A stretch of DNA of 64,000 nt. It comes from Lentisphaerae bacterium WC36. GTDB lineage: Bacteria > Verrucomicrobiota > Lentisphaeria > Victivallales > SZUA-371. Under the pieces are notes generated by a model. It did not search any database, had not been told where the DNA came from, and saw nothing but the letters and a program-made list of their open reading frames with translations. The stretch spans positions 2,294,001-2,358,000 of the forward strand of contig CP085689.1 in NCBI GenBank assembly GCA_020683205.1, written 5' to 3'. The position numbers and the translations under genes are program-made. Shown piece after piece: positions 43,397 through 51,717 of this stretch. How positions within the stretch are numbered: the first letter of the stretch is position 1; the number at the start of each line of letters is the position of its first letter.

Positions 43397-44119
43397 CTAA
43401 TCAAAGATAAATTCTTGTTGTTGTTCATGCTTGAATTTGCAACCTTTGACCGTTTTTTTAATCCACCAATCAAACATATTGTCGCCATCACTCCAACGGT
43501 CAACGCTCTTTTTGCCCTCAGCTTTTTTCTTTGCGTACATTTTACGAAATGCGATGCGATATGCTTTTTCGTATTGAGGGAACTGTTCAAGCTCTTTATT
43601 TGCGTTTGTACTCATAGGACAACCCAAACAACCGACCCGTTTCCAGCCTTGATCGTAAAGCTCGCAGTATGGCACATTATACATTTTGATGAATTCCCAT
43701 ACGTCCGCTTCTGTCCAATCAATAATTGGGTGAAGATATTTTTTTGTGTTGTCGAACATACAAACTTCGGTCATTTTTCGCCGTGCTCTGCGGGTGCTTT
43801 CTGCGTGTCTAACTCCAGTAATTACCAATCGACCAGTACCGCCACGCTCTTTTAATTCAGCACAACACCAGCGTTTTTGGCGCATTGGAAAACCTTTTTT
43901 AACTAATAATTTAAAAAATCCCTCTTTTGGGTAATGAATTTTTGTTTCAAGGTGATGTTTTTTTCCGAATTTAATTAAAGGCGGTGGATCTATCGTTGTT
44001 AAATTGTGGTGAGCATCAAATTTAACTCCGCTCATAATTAATAGTTGACGCACTACAGTTGAATCTTTTCCAAACGAATTTGCAAAATAATAACCCTCTG
44101 GTGGTTCAAATTCTTGCAA
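43397..44119 (-). CDS. PAPS reductase/DndC-like protein
   Basis: 240 codons from a TTG. 'GYYFANSFGKDSTVVRQLL' is the PP-loop (S-x-G-K-D-S), and 'RRARRKMTEVC' with 'HPIIDWTEADVWEFI' are PAPS reductase-type blocks. Cys residues ('WCCAEL' and 'CLGCP') could bind an iron-sulfur cluster. The start lacks a ribosome site. A frame with a good site starting at 44181 overlaps it, and one extra A there would give a proper N-terminus. Phage members are of unknown role; some relatives transfer sulfur to DNA. Confidence 0.75.
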   Translation of the reverse strand: MQEFEPPEGYYFANSFGKDSTVVRQLLIMSGVKFDAHHNLTTIDPPPLIKFGKKHHLETKIHYPKEGFFKLLVKKGFPMRQKRWCCAELKERGGTGRLVITGVRHAESTRRARRKMTEVCMFDNTKKYLHPIIDWTEADVWEFIKMYNVPYCELYDQGWKRVGCLGCPMSTNANKELEQFPQYEKAYRIAFRKMYAKKKAEGKKSVDRWSDGDNMFDWWIKKTVKGCKFKHEQQQEFIFD

Positions 44120-44181
44120 TCTTTTAATGGCAAAGTAACTTTTGTTTTGCTATAATAAATACAGTTTATACAATATTTCAT
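44053..44181 (-). CDS. Possible 42-residue Cys-rich protein or true 5' end of the PAPS-reductase-like gene
   Basis: Starts 'MKYCINCIYYSKTKV' after AAAGGAG with 10-base spacing, then overlaps the PAPS-reductase-like gene in another frame. It may be a separate small protein or the displaced start of that gene. Confidence 0.35.
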   Translation of the reverse strand: MKYCINCIYYSKTKVTLPLKDCKNLNHQRVIILQIRLEKIQL

Positions 44182-44188
44182 TATTTAA

Positions 44189-44359
44189 TTACTCCTTTAT
44201 TTTTTTGTACAATACTTTCTCAATTTTTACTATTTTAGCCTTGTTGGCTATATTTTGACTCAGTATTAATTTTATTTCTTCACATTTTAAACAGTCCACG
44301 CCTACAAATTCAGTGGACGTATTAATTAAACTCATTAATTCTTGTGGATTTTCTTTCAC
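44189..44359 (-). CDS. Small phage protein, GTG start
   Basis: 56 residues with GTG start and GGGAGG 7 bases before it. Helical, with a C-x2-C pair at 28-31 ('DCLKCEEIKL'). The gene ends 7 bases before the next ATG. Unknown function. Confidence 0.55.
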   Translation of the reverse strand: MKENPQELMSLINTSTEFVGVDCLKCEEIKLILSQNIANKAKIVKIEKVLYKKIKE

Positions 44360-44363
44360 TTTC

Positions 44364-44594
44364 TTACCTCCCGAAAAATATAAAAACTATTGCGATTAAA
44401 ATTAAAACAACATTAAAAGAGTAATCACAAAGCAGTTGCGATTTTCTAAGTTTTACCCTTGACGGTTCTAGCTGACTCTCAAGCTGATTTATTTTGATTT
44501 TAAATAAAATTATATTCGTGTTTAGTTCTTTAATTTTCTTTTTCAAGCTTCTGTTTTCAGCGTCAAAATCATAAATAATTTCATCTTTACTCAT
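44364..44594 (-). CDS. Small coiled-coil membrane protein
   Basis: 76 residues: coiled coil (about 10-45, 'ENRSLKKKIKELNTNIILFK') followed by one C-terminal transmembrane helix (about 57-74). The layout suggests a tail-anchored protein. Unknown function. Confidence 0.6.
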   Translation of the reverse strand: MSKDEIIYDFDAENRSLKKKIKELNTNIILFKIKINQLESQLEPSRVKLRKSQLLCDYSFNVVLILIAIVFIFFGR

Positions 44595-44611
44595 TTTCTC
44601 TACCTCCTGTT

Positions 44612-45427
44612 TTATTCAAAATCCATGTAAATTTTGCAAACTTCTTGTAAACGTCTAATTAATGGTTTTTCTTGAATGTCTAAGCCTAAATCATGATATT
44701 TTTTTTGTAAATTTTTACCGTTGTCGTTTGAAGTGATCCACAATTGCCAGCCTTTTGGTTTTTCGCCAATCCATCGACCTGCTAGGTATTTTCTTTGCTG
44801 TTCACTACGAATGTAACGAGCGTTGATTAATGAAAAAAAGCGTTTCATTTTTGACACGGTTGTATCTTCAGTTCCTAGGTCGTCAATAATTAGTAAATCA
44901 ACCTCAAAAAGCGAATTTAAAAATTTATTTCCTAAGTAAGCACTTTTTGAAAAATAGCCAACAATATCATTCATAAGAATGTCAGCTGGAGCAAAATAAA
45001 CCGTCTTATTTTTAAGCTGTTCAAAAGCAAATTTTTGCAGTAATCGGGTTTTATTTTTACCAGTAATTCCACCAATCCATACTGAATTATTGCAATTTTC
45101 ATTTAAAAATTTAAATAATTTTTCATTAGCATTCTTATGGTTTGGGTCGTAGTCTTCAAGCTCAAACTCTTTCAAGCGGCTAAATTCAAGTCGTTCATTG
45201 TAAAGAGCATCTTGTTTGTGTTGGATATCGTCTTGACTGCGTTTCCTTTTTAATTCTTTAACACGACTATTTTCAATGTTGCTACAATCGTTACAAATCG
45301 CATATTTTAAACGTGTTTCTCGTAAAAAATCAAGAGTAAATTCACCTTGCGATAATTCAATTTTGATGTTTTTTTGACACTTTTTGCAAACAGCGTCTAA
45401 AACTTTAGGTTCATTAACTGTTGACAT
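44612..45427 (-). CDS. DnaC-like helicase loader ATPase
   Basis: 271 residues. An N-terminal Cys4 zinc site (Cys14, Cys17, Cys45, Cys48) precedes an AAA+ domain. The Walker A is unusual, 'GGITGKNKTR' (119-128), with Asn where Gly is usual. Walker B is 'LLIIDDLG' (178-185). The C-terminal 'WITSNDNGKNLQ' is sensor-1 like. It resembles DnaC/IstB loaders that place helicase DnaB at a phage origin. Directly follows the DUF1376 gene. Confidence 0.8.
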   Translation of the reverse strand: MSTVNEPKVLDAVCKKCQKNIKIELSQGEFTLDFLRETRLKYAICNDCSNIENSRVKELKRKRSQDDIQHKQDALYNERLEFSRLKEFELEDYDPNHKNANEKLFKFLNENCNNSVWIGGITGKNKTRLLQKFAFEQLKNKTVYFAPADILMNDIVGYFSKSAYLGNKFLNSLFEVDLLIIDDLGTEDTTVSKMKRFFSLINARYIRSEQQRKYLAGRWIGEKPKGWQLWITSNDNGKNLQKKYHDLGLDIQEKPLIRRLQEVCKIYMDFE

Positions 45428-45431
45428 TTAT

Positions 45432-46157
45432 TCACCCTCCAATTGCCGCCAACGGGCTATTATCGTTAGTAATTTCAACCTCACAACTTTTAGTCGAAAA
45501 ATTATTTTGGTTATTAAAGCCTCTGTTATTCCATGTTGCTAAACGCTTTGCGGTTTCCCATGTTTCATTTTTTTGAAATTTCATCTTGCCATTTTTGTCA
45601 CGCTCCGTCCAGTAATTAATAAAATTAGTTTGCATTTGTTGCGAATATTTATCGCTATGAAAATCAACATCTTTTTGAAATTCATCTAATGTCCATTTTT
45701 TAAAATTGATACTTAATCCACTTACGGTTAGCTTGACTTCTTTAGTTTTTGCTTTTTTGGCGGTAGTAGTTGCCGTTTTTGTTTTGCATTTCTGCTTATT
45801 TTTTCTACGACTCTCACCACTTTTTTTGCCTGCATTTACTCTTTTATTGTGCTTGTCTACAACCTCGTTGTAGATTTCAACTTGATGTTGATTTACTAGA
45901 AATTTGCCGTCCTCTGACGGCTTAAACATTCGATTGACAACAAATTTTTTAATTCGCTTCCATGTCTCATCATCCTCGATGTTGAGAAAATCATAACGCA
46001 ATTTGTTATCATTGTTTGGGAGCATCGCTCCATCTAGCCAAGCTTCTGATAAAAGTTTTAAATAAGCACCAAATTCGTCAAGCTTCATATTTCTAACTTT
46101 GCGACTTGATAAAAGTTTCTCAATTTTTAATGGCATCGTGTGCAAATTATTAGCCAT
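45432..46157 (-). CDS. DUF1376-type replication protein
   Basis: 241 residues. Residues about 8-100 match DUF1376, a winged-helix-type domain ('KLDEFGAYLKLLSEAWLDGA'). A Lys/Thr-rich linker follows, then 'FINYWTERDKNGKMKFQKN', a common C-terminal element of phage replication initiators. Paired with the DnaC-like loader, it is the probable origin-binding protein. Confidence 0.75.
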   Translation of the reverse strand: MANNLHTMPLKIEKLLSSRKVRNMKLDEFGAYLKLLSEAWLDGAMLPNNDNKLRYDFLNIEDDETWKRIKKFVVNRMFKPSEDGKFLVNQHQVEIYNEVVDKHNKRVNAGKKSGESRRKNKQKCKTKTATTTAKKAKTKEVKLTVSGLSINFKKWTLDEFQKDVDFHSDKYSQQMQTNFINYWTERDKNGKMKFQKNETWETAKRLATWNNRGFNNQNNFSTKSCEVEITNDNSPLAAIGG

Positions 46158-46171
46158 TATTTACAACCCTC

Positions 46172-46630
46172 CTAAAATGGGATATCATCTTCGTAATCTT
46201 TAGAATTAAAAACATCTGGATTACTTGGCGGTAAATCATTTCCATACTTATTGCCGTTATAATTATTCTGCTGTTGAGTGTTATTGGTTGTTTGCGTGTT
46301 GCTCTGCTGTTGATTATTATTGGTATTACCACCAGCGTTTAAGCCTTTGATTGTTTCAAGTACAATGCGTGTTTTACTATGCTTAACTCCATTCTTTTCA
46401 TAGTTATTTTGTTGCAATCGTCCTTTAGCTTCAACTAAACTTCCTTTATGTAGATAACTGCTAGCAAAATTGCTTAACGCTCCCCACGCTACGCATCGAC
46501 CCCAGTAAGTTTCTTTTTTCTTACCATATTGCTCATTAACTGCTATGGTAAATTCAGTAACTGAACTATTGCCAACTTGGTTTGTCTCAAGATCAGTCGC
46601 AATGTAGCCAGTCATAATAACACAGTTCAT
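46172..46630 (-). CDS. ssb: Single-stranded DNA-binding protein
   Basis: 152 residues from the ATG at 46630, which has GAGGAG about 10 bases before it; an upstream extension to 46648 lacks one. OB fold with 'TYWGRCVAWGALSNFASSYL' and 'GSLVEAKGRLQQNNYEKNG', an Asn/Gln-rich linker and the acidic tip 'DDIPF' that recruits partner proteins. Confidence 0.92.
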   Translation of the reverse strand: MNCVIMTGYIATDLETNQVGNSSVTEFTIAVNEQYGKKKETYWGRCVAWGALSNFASSYLHKGSLVEAKGRLQQNNYEKNGVKHSKTRIVLETIKGLNAGGNTNNNQQQSNTQTTNNTQQQNNYNGNKYGNDLPPSNPDVFNSKDYEDDIPF

Positions 46631-46634
46631 AACT

Positions 46635-46850
46635 TTAATTCTCCTCAATTACGGTAATTTTGCGATGTTTAGCGGCTTTAAGTTCTATTTTGCCTTTTTT
46701 TTCAAGGGCATTAAGATGCCGTTTAGCTCCCTGTGGAGTTATTCCTTGCATTGCTCCAATCTCTTGAAGTGTTGGAGCGTAGCCGTTTTGCTCAATAAAA
46801 CTTTTAATAAAATCAAAAGCTTCTTGTTGTGGTGGTGTAAGTTCATACAT
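46635..46850 (-). CDS. LexA-type DNA-binding domain protein
   Basis: 71 residues covering only the LexA N-terminal winged helix: 'LTPPQQEAFDFIKSFIEQNG', then 'APTLQEIGAMQGITPQGAKR'. No peptidase part. A small transcription factor of the early operon. GGAGG precedes the start. Confidence 0.75.
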   Translation of the reverse strand: MYELTPPQQEAFDFIKSFIEQNGYAPTLQEIGAMQGITPQGAKRHLNALEKKGKIELKAAKHRKITVIEEN

Positions 46851-46863
46851 TTTAAGATCCTCC

Positions 46864-46971
46864 TTATAAAAAGAAATGTAAGAAAATTATTGCGAAAATA
46901 GCGAATAGAAACATTGTGATGCCCCACCCAAGAACAAACCCTAATATGATAGCACCCTTTCTAGTATTCAT
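46864..46971 (-). CDS. 35-residue membrane peptide
   Basis: Starts 'MNTRKGAIILGFVLGWGITM' and is almost one long transmembrane stretch (7-34). The ATG overlaps the stop of the DUF2800 gene, and the stop is followed by the ribosome site of the next gene. Unknown function; too short to be seen by ordinary gene finders. Confidence 0.5.
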   Translation of the reverse strand: MNTRKGAIILGFVLGWGITMFLFAIFAIIFLHFFL

Positions 46972-48056
46972 TATTTCACCTCAAGTATTGAAACTCGATC
47001 TGCTTTAAATTTTATTAAATCTTCTACCTTGCCGTTAAATTCTGCAATGCCATCTTTTTGAGTTTTATAAGTGCCGTCCTCTTTCTTTTTAACTGCATAT
47101 AATTTCTCAATTTTAGCAACAGAACAACTACATAGCTTTAAAAATTCACCTTGAGTAATAACATCAGCTACAGCGTTATAAAGAGCGGTAATATCTTTAA
47201 TTTCTCGCCCGCCACTAGATTTTTTAAGTATTAAATTTCCGCAAACTTGATTTGACTCACACTCTTTTTTAATGCGATATTCAATTTTCTTTTGAAAGTT
47301 GGCAATAGCTTTGCATTTAGCGTAGATTTTTGCTAAATCATCATTTGAAAGCTCATTAATTTTTTCTTCAATCGTTGGCAATTCTTCGTCAATAAAGACT
47401 TCAACTTCATTTTGAATTGCTTTACAGCTTAAATGATATTGACCACGACAATATTTACACTGACTTTCTCCAGGTACTGCTTCTGCGGCTGGATCATTAC
47501 ATTTTTCAATAATGCTTTCAATATTGGCTAAAATATTTGCTGGCTCACTGAAAGTATAAAAATCGTTCCAACGTCCACAACGAGGTTGCACAATAAAAAC
47601 AGTGCACTCTTTTTTCTTGAATTGTTGCATTGCCATAGTTGCATAAGTTGCCAGCTGAATGTTATCTTTAGCATATTGCACGGGATTACGTCCAAACTTC
47701 CAGTCAATAACAATGAGTTTGTCAGCTCCGTTAATAACCACGTCAGCTGTACCAAAAGTGACAATTTCCCAATCTGAGCCTAATAATTCTAAAGAAACCT
47801 CCTTGTAAACTTCATCTTGAGAAGTTGCTAATTCATCAACAAAATTTAAACAATTTCGTGCCATTTCATACTGTTCGTCAGTTTCGCATAACTCTAGGTT
47901 ATTAGTTGCAACAGCTTCATGTAACATTGTTCCCTCTGCTGCGTATTCGCTTTGGGGTGGCTCTGGTAGTGCTTGTTCGATTTTCATACTTCCAGGACAT
48001 AACTTTCTGCGTTCTAAGCTACTTGGTGAGTTAATATGGTGAATTTCGTTAGGCAT
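46971..48056 (-). CDS. DUF2800 nuclease (PD-(D/E)XK, RecB/Cas4-like)
   Basis: 361 residues from the ATG at 48056, which has AGGT about 10 bases before it; a TTG at 48074 is less likely. 'FGTADVVINGADKLIVIDWK' carries the nuclease Asp and Asp-x-Lys of the PD-(D/E)XK core. 'CKYCRGQYHLSC' is a Cys cluster as in Cas4-like iron-sulfur nucleases. Works as an exonuclease in phage recombination, probably with the annealing-type protein two genes upstream. Confidence 0.8.
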   Translation of the reverse strand: MPNEIHHINSPSSLERRKLCPGSMKIEQALPEPPQSEYAAEGTMLHEAVATNNLELCETDEQYEMARNCLNFVDELATSQDEVYKEVSLELLGSDWEIVTFGTADVVINGADKLIVIDWKFGRNPVQYAKDNIQLATYATMAMQQFKKKECTVFIVQPRCGRWNDFYTFSEPANILANIESIIEKCNDPAAEAVPGESQCKYCRGQYHLSCKAIQNEVEVFIDEELPTIEEKINELSNDDLAKIYAKCKAIANFQKKIEYRIKKECESNQVCGNLILKKSSGGREIKDITALYNAVADVITQGEFLKLCSCSVAKIEKLYAVKKKEDGTYKTQKDGIAEFNGKVEDLIKFKADRVSILEVK

Positions 48057-48058
48057 GA

Positions 48059-48766
48059 TTATTTTACCTCGCAATTATTGAATAGTTGTAAGTAGTGATT
48101 AGCTAAATCTCTATTATTTAGCTCCAGACTTGCAGCATAAAGCATGTAATAAATTAAATGATTTTTGTATCTATCATCTTGAATAACAAGCGGCTTTTCA
48201 TTAGTTCTGAAATCTTGACTTATTTCTTCGAAGACGATAAATTTTCCGCTATCATCAATTAATGTATCTGGGTAACGTCTGCGAACTTCACGCACCGCAC
48301 TATTAGCCCATGCGATAAAACGATTGTCGCCAACAAATAACGGGGCATTTTCTACTTCTGAGCAGAATTGCTTTATTAATTTTTCACACAACTCTCTAAG
48401 GTTGCCATTTTCCAAATAACTTAAGCAAAAACAATAGCAAATATAAGTAACAATTGGCTTTAAAAAATCGCCATTAACAGCAATTAAATCATCTTTGCTA
48501 TAATTATTTTGGATTTCGTGAAAGGGAATATAAATTCCATCATTGCCAGTTCTTGAGTCAAATCTACGCCTGCGAACTTCTCTAATTGCCCCTGTTAAAG
48601 CAGCGACAATTTTTTTGTCAGTAATTGTAAAATTAAATTCTAAATTTTCTTTAGTAATTTTAGCTCTAACTGCATCAATAACATCTTTAATAGTGTGGCG
48701 GATAACCGCCACGTTGAAACTAAATTTATTTTTACATTCTTCAATTAAATTTGAAAGCAATAACAT
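48059..48766 (-). CDS. Protein with internal duplication
   Basis: 235 residues containing two related halves: 'AIREVRRRRFDSRTGNDGIY' with a following helix pair, and 'SAVREVRRRYPDTLIDDSGK' with the same. Each half resembles the small connector proteins of prophage heads (DUF6682-type pattern). It lies in the recombination region, so its role is unclear. Its start overlaps the upstream stop by one base. Confidence 0.6.
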   Translation of the reverse strand: MLLLSNLIEECKNKFSFNVAVIRHTIKDVIDAVRAKITKENLEFNFTITDKKIVAALTGAIREVRRRRFDSRTGNDGIYIPFHEIQNNYSKDDLIAVNGDFLKPIVTYICYCFCLSYLENGNLRELCEKLIKQFCSEVENAPLFVGDNRFIAWANSAVREVRRRYPDTLIDDSGKFIVFEEISQDFRTNEKPLVIQDDRYKNHLIYYMLYAASLELNNRDLANHYLQLFNNCEVK

Positions 48767-49104
48767 TATTCGTCCTCCTCCTTACAAGTATCACTGTTAT
48801 AAATTCCTTGAAAAGGTTCTGCGTATTCTTCTGGAAGATAAAAGTTGCCTGCTATGCCTGTGCGTTCTTGGAACAGGTGATTCCCTAATTTCTTATTTGT
48901 TAACAAGCGAACATCTTCCCCAAATTTCTCCTTGAGCTGTTCTAAAACTTTATGAATGCTTTGGTTAATTTTTTCAACAGTGCAAAATGTTCCATAAGGC
49001 AAATCCACGCTTGCCTCAAAAACTTGCTCCGAATCACATGCAAAAACTTTCAAACTTAATTGTGCAGACATTTCAAATTGTTGAACAGATCCCATCTTAC
49101 TCAC
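48766..49104 (-). CDS. Phage protein of unknown function
   Basis: 112 residues: a beta-rich first half ('QLSLKVFACDSEQVFEASVD') and a helix, with acidic tail. Overlaps the upstream recombination gene by 8 bases and the downstream gene by 1. Not recognised. Confidence 0.55.
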   Translation of the reverse strand: MSKMGSVQQFEMSAQLSLKVFACDSEQVFEASVDLPYGTFCTVEKINQSIHKVLEQLKEKFGEDVRLLTNKKLGNHLFQERTGIAGNFYLPEEYAEPFQGIYNSDTCKEEDE

Positions 49105-50191
49105 CTCCTTGCAATACTAAAAATTCAGTAGTTTTCTGTGTGACAATTTCAATATTTTTGAGCATTTTTGATGGATCGTAAGGCATATTGCTTGCTTCAC
49201 ACATTGCCTTAACATTTTCGAGCGTAATATTTTTAGATTTTAATGCAGTTTCAAGCTCTTCTTCATCATTGCTCGTTTCGGTTACTTGGTGCTCAACTTC
49301 GGCATCTTTCATAGCTTTTTCGGCTTTAGATTGCTTTTTAGTTGACTTCTTTTCTGTTTTTTTGTCTTGAGCAGGTTTTTCTAATAAAGATTTTTCTTGA
49401 GTAGTAGATGTTTCAGTATTATCAAACCAATCTTTAGGTTTACTCATACCATCTTTTAAGCTATTAAAAATATTTCTTAAACTTAAAAATTGTGCTGGTG
49501 TGATTGCATCAAGTTTGCGTTGAATGCGTTCCTCAATTTGTTCTCGTGTTACTCCATAATCTGAAAATTTATCAAGCATCAAGGTAATACTTTCATTAGT
49601 TAAATTAACATTAGCAGCTAAGGTATTTTGACATTGGTTAACTGCCATTTCTGCAACATCGCCAGGAATAACTGCTAAAATACAAGCTCTTACACGTCTT
49701 GCTGATTGATTTGCAATCATTTCGTAAATATCGCGTGGATCTTTAAGCATTGTCAAACCATTTCTTTTTGTGAATCGAGCATGAGGAACTGTAAAAACTG
49801 CGGTGCGTTTAGTGTTAGTTTCTAAATCCCATGCAAACGCTTCAACTACGCTTTCATTGCCTGTATTTTCAATTTCTTTAAAGCCATAATCCATATTACC
49901 CCAGTTCATCGCCATACATTCAGCTAAGCGAATACTTGGACCAGTAATATTTGTTCCACCTCGTGCATATTGATAAGTTGCCGTTTCCGCTAATCCTTTA
50001 CGCATACAGTCATTTAAGATTCTATCAACAGCTTTTGCTGTATCTCGTGGATTTGCCTGTGCTACAACTAATGCCGCTTGAACAGTGGCGATTGCTTTAG
50101 CATTTGCACTACTAGCCATTACGCTATTGTTGCCATTTTGTGCAACTGTTCCAGTCATAACATTTTGTACTTTCTGAATTTCATTACTCAT
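49097..50191 (-). CDS. Conserved phage recombination-type protein
   Basis: 364 residues. 'GGTNITGPSIRLAECMAMNW', 'EAFAWDLETNTKRTAVFTVP' and 'RVRACILAVIPGDVAEMAVN' are hallmark strings of a family common in proteobacterial prophages and plasmids, often listed near RecT/Erf genes. The C-terminal third is a Lys/Glu-rich linker and a helical tail. Position beside SSB and a RecB-like nuclease supports a strand-annealing role, but the exact activity is inferred. Confidence 0.7.
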   Translation of the reverse strand: MSNEIQKVQNVMTGTVAQNGNNSVMASSANAKAIATVQAALVVAQANPRDTAKAVDRILNDCMRKGLAETATYQYARGGTNITGPSIRLAECMAMNWGNMDYGFKEIENTGNESVVEAFAWDLETNTKRTAVFTVPHARFTKRNGLTMLKDPRDIYEMIANQSARRVRACILAVIPGDVAEMAVNQCQNTLAANVNLTNESITLMLDKFSDYGVTREQIEERIQRKLDAITPAQFLSLRNIFNSLKDGMSKPKDWFDNTETSTTQEKSLLEKPAQDKKTEKKSTKKQSKAEKAMKDAEVEHQVTETSNDEEELETALKSKNITLENVKAMCEASNMPYDPSKMLKNIEIVTQKTTEFLVLQGGE

Positions 50192-50195
50192 TTTT

Positions 50196-50621
50196 TTATC
50201 CTTTGTTTAAATTTTTTAATTCTAAATTAATATTTTTTATATCGTTATAAATATCTTCTGTAATTACTTCATTGAAAAGTTTCTCTTGAAGATATGGAGA
50301 AATTGGAATTATATAATTTCCCCAATTATCTAAGATGTATTCTTGACTTTGCAATATTGCTAAATCAATAAAAAATTTTTTTACTTTACTTTTTAACAAT
50401 GATGTAATGTTTTCAAAATTATTAATGTATTCATCAACAATCTCCTCAAAAAAATCACTATTATTACTTTCAAATAAATCTCTTGAAAAATAATCACGAA
50501 ACCAGCCAGGACCCCATTTTTTTACCATTTGTTCTCCAATAGTATTTTTTAATATTTGAGGTTGAAGCGGAATATTTCTCCTAACTTTTTTTTCCCATTC
50601 AGATTTCATAAATATTGCCAT
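50196..50621 (-). CDS. Phage protein of unknown function
   Basis: 141 residues, mostly helical, rich in Asn and Ile. Ribosome site GGAGAAATAA just before the ATG. Follows the excisionase-like gene and precedes the recombination gene by 4 bases. Not recognised. Confidence 0.55.
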   Translation of the reverse strand: MAIFMKSEWEKKVRRNIPLQPQILKNTIGEQMVKKWGPGWFRDYFSRDLFESNNSDFFEEIVDEYINNFENITSLLKSKVKKFFIDLAILQSQEYILDNWGNYIIPISPYLQEKLFNEVITEDIYNDIKNINLELKNLNKG

Positions 50622-50639
50622 TTATTTCTCCATATATTA

Positions 50640-50909
50640 TTATCTAGCATTTGCTAATTTTTTGAGTTCGTAACGGTTGTATTTTGGAGTTTTACCTCCG
50701 TTAGCTGAATACTTTTTTATTAACTTCTTTTTGACATAATTATGGAGCGTTTGACGACGGCATTTTAAAATTTCGCAAGCCTCTTTAGTACTCACTAAAT
50801 TATTTGGCAAATTACCGCAACTTTCAGCGATAAAAGTATCAAGTGAATAGTCTGGAATTGCTTCAATAATGTTTAAAATTGATTTAGTGTGTATGCTAGT
50901 TTTTCTCAT
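50640..50909 (-). CDS. Excisionase-like helix-turn-helix protein
   Basis: 89 residues. 'VSTKEACEILKCRRQTLHNY' and 'KKKLIKKYSANGGKTPKYNR' form a MerR/Xis-type winged helix in the C-terminal half. It may be the directionality factor or an early regulator. It is the first gene of the main early operon after the hairpin-rich region. Confidence 0.65.
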   Translation of the reverse strand: MRKTSIHTKSILNIIEAIPDYSLDTFIAESCGNLPNNLVSTKEACEILKCRRQTLHNYVKKKLIKKYSANGGKTPKYNRYELKKLANAR

Positions 50910-51245
50910 GATTGCGATATTTTTAGGGTAGAAAATGCCCCTGCGTGCCTGTCACGCTCTTTAAAAGTTTTTAGTTTTAAATATTAAGTAAAAAGAAGTT
51001 AAAGCTAATTTTCTAGCTTGAGTTGCCAATATTTTTCTTGTGTAACATTTTAAAAATTCTCCTGCGGGGGTTGATTGTTTTAAATTTTTAAATTCGGCGG
51101 TGTGTGGGTGATCCCAATACTTCACCGCCTAGCGTTTAAAGCCTGCTGTGGCTTATTTTATTCAATTTGCTAATATTTATTGCTAATGCTATATTTAAGC
51201 TCCTACACTAAAATTTATTAATTTAACAACAAGGAAATTAACAAA
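50910..51245. other. Gene-free stretch with a repeat hairpin
   Basis: No open frame of useful length on either strand. It contains GGCGGTG (51096-51102) paired with CACCGCC (51123-51129), a 7-bp stem with a 20-base loop, and the leader of the plus-strand gene at 51246. It belongs to the hairpin family found at 51.6-52.4 kb. Confidence 0.5.
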
Positions 51246-51449
51246 ATGAAAAAAGTGTCAATTATTTTAAAGGACAAAGACTTTCACGAATACCCAGAAG
51301 TTGAAAATATCATCTATAAAGATGGTTATATTGTTTTTGTATTATCCAATAAAGATCAAGCTGTATACCAATCCAATACTTTTGAAACTATCTCTATTGA
51401 AGAAATTCATGAGAATCGAAATACAAGTGGTCCATTTTTTCAAGATTAA
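51246..51449 (+). CDS. Small phage protein
   Basis: 67 residues, AAGGAAAT before the ATG. Strand-rich ('VENIIYKDGYIVFVLSNKDQ') acidic protein. Plus-strand, convergent with the 51446 gene and overlapping it by 4 bases. Unknown function. Confidence 0.55.
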   Translation: MKKVSIILKDKDFHEYPEVENIIYKDGYIVFVLSNKDQAVYQSNTFETISIEEIHENRNTSGPFFQD

Positions 51450-51631
51450 TTAATATTTTTAGACGCTAATTGTTGAAAAAATTTTTCAGCGTCTTCTTTG
51501 CTACATTTTATTTTCATATTTTTATTGCTTAATGAGATATGCAGTTCTCCATTTTTATAAACCGCTGCTTGAAAAGAAGCTTTTCTTAATGCTGCATATT
51601 TGCCAATTCCTAAAATTTCACACATGCTCAT
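51446..51631 (-). CDS. Small phage protein
   Basis: 61 residues, central beta hairpin ('FQAAVYKNGELHISLSNKNM') then a helix. Its 3' end overlaps the opposing gene by 4 bases. Unknown function. Confidence 0.5.
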   Translation of the reverse strand: MSMCEILGIGKYAALRKASFQAAVYKNGELHISLSNKNMKIKCSKEDAEKFFQQLASKNIN

Positions 51632-51670
51632 TTTTCTATTCCTTATTTTTTTTGGTTAATTGTTTAAAGT

Positions 51671-51703
51671 TTGGCGGGGTTTTACACCGCCCACCACAGT
51701 GTG
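51671..51703. repeat. Interleaved-hairpin repeat, degenerate copy
   Basis: The flank TTTAAAGTTTGGCGGGG and the core share a block with the copy at 52350. TGGCGGG pairs with CCCACCA with one mismatch, and ACAC pairs with GTGT. Confidence 0.6.
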
Positions 51704-51717
51704 ATTTATGAATTTTA

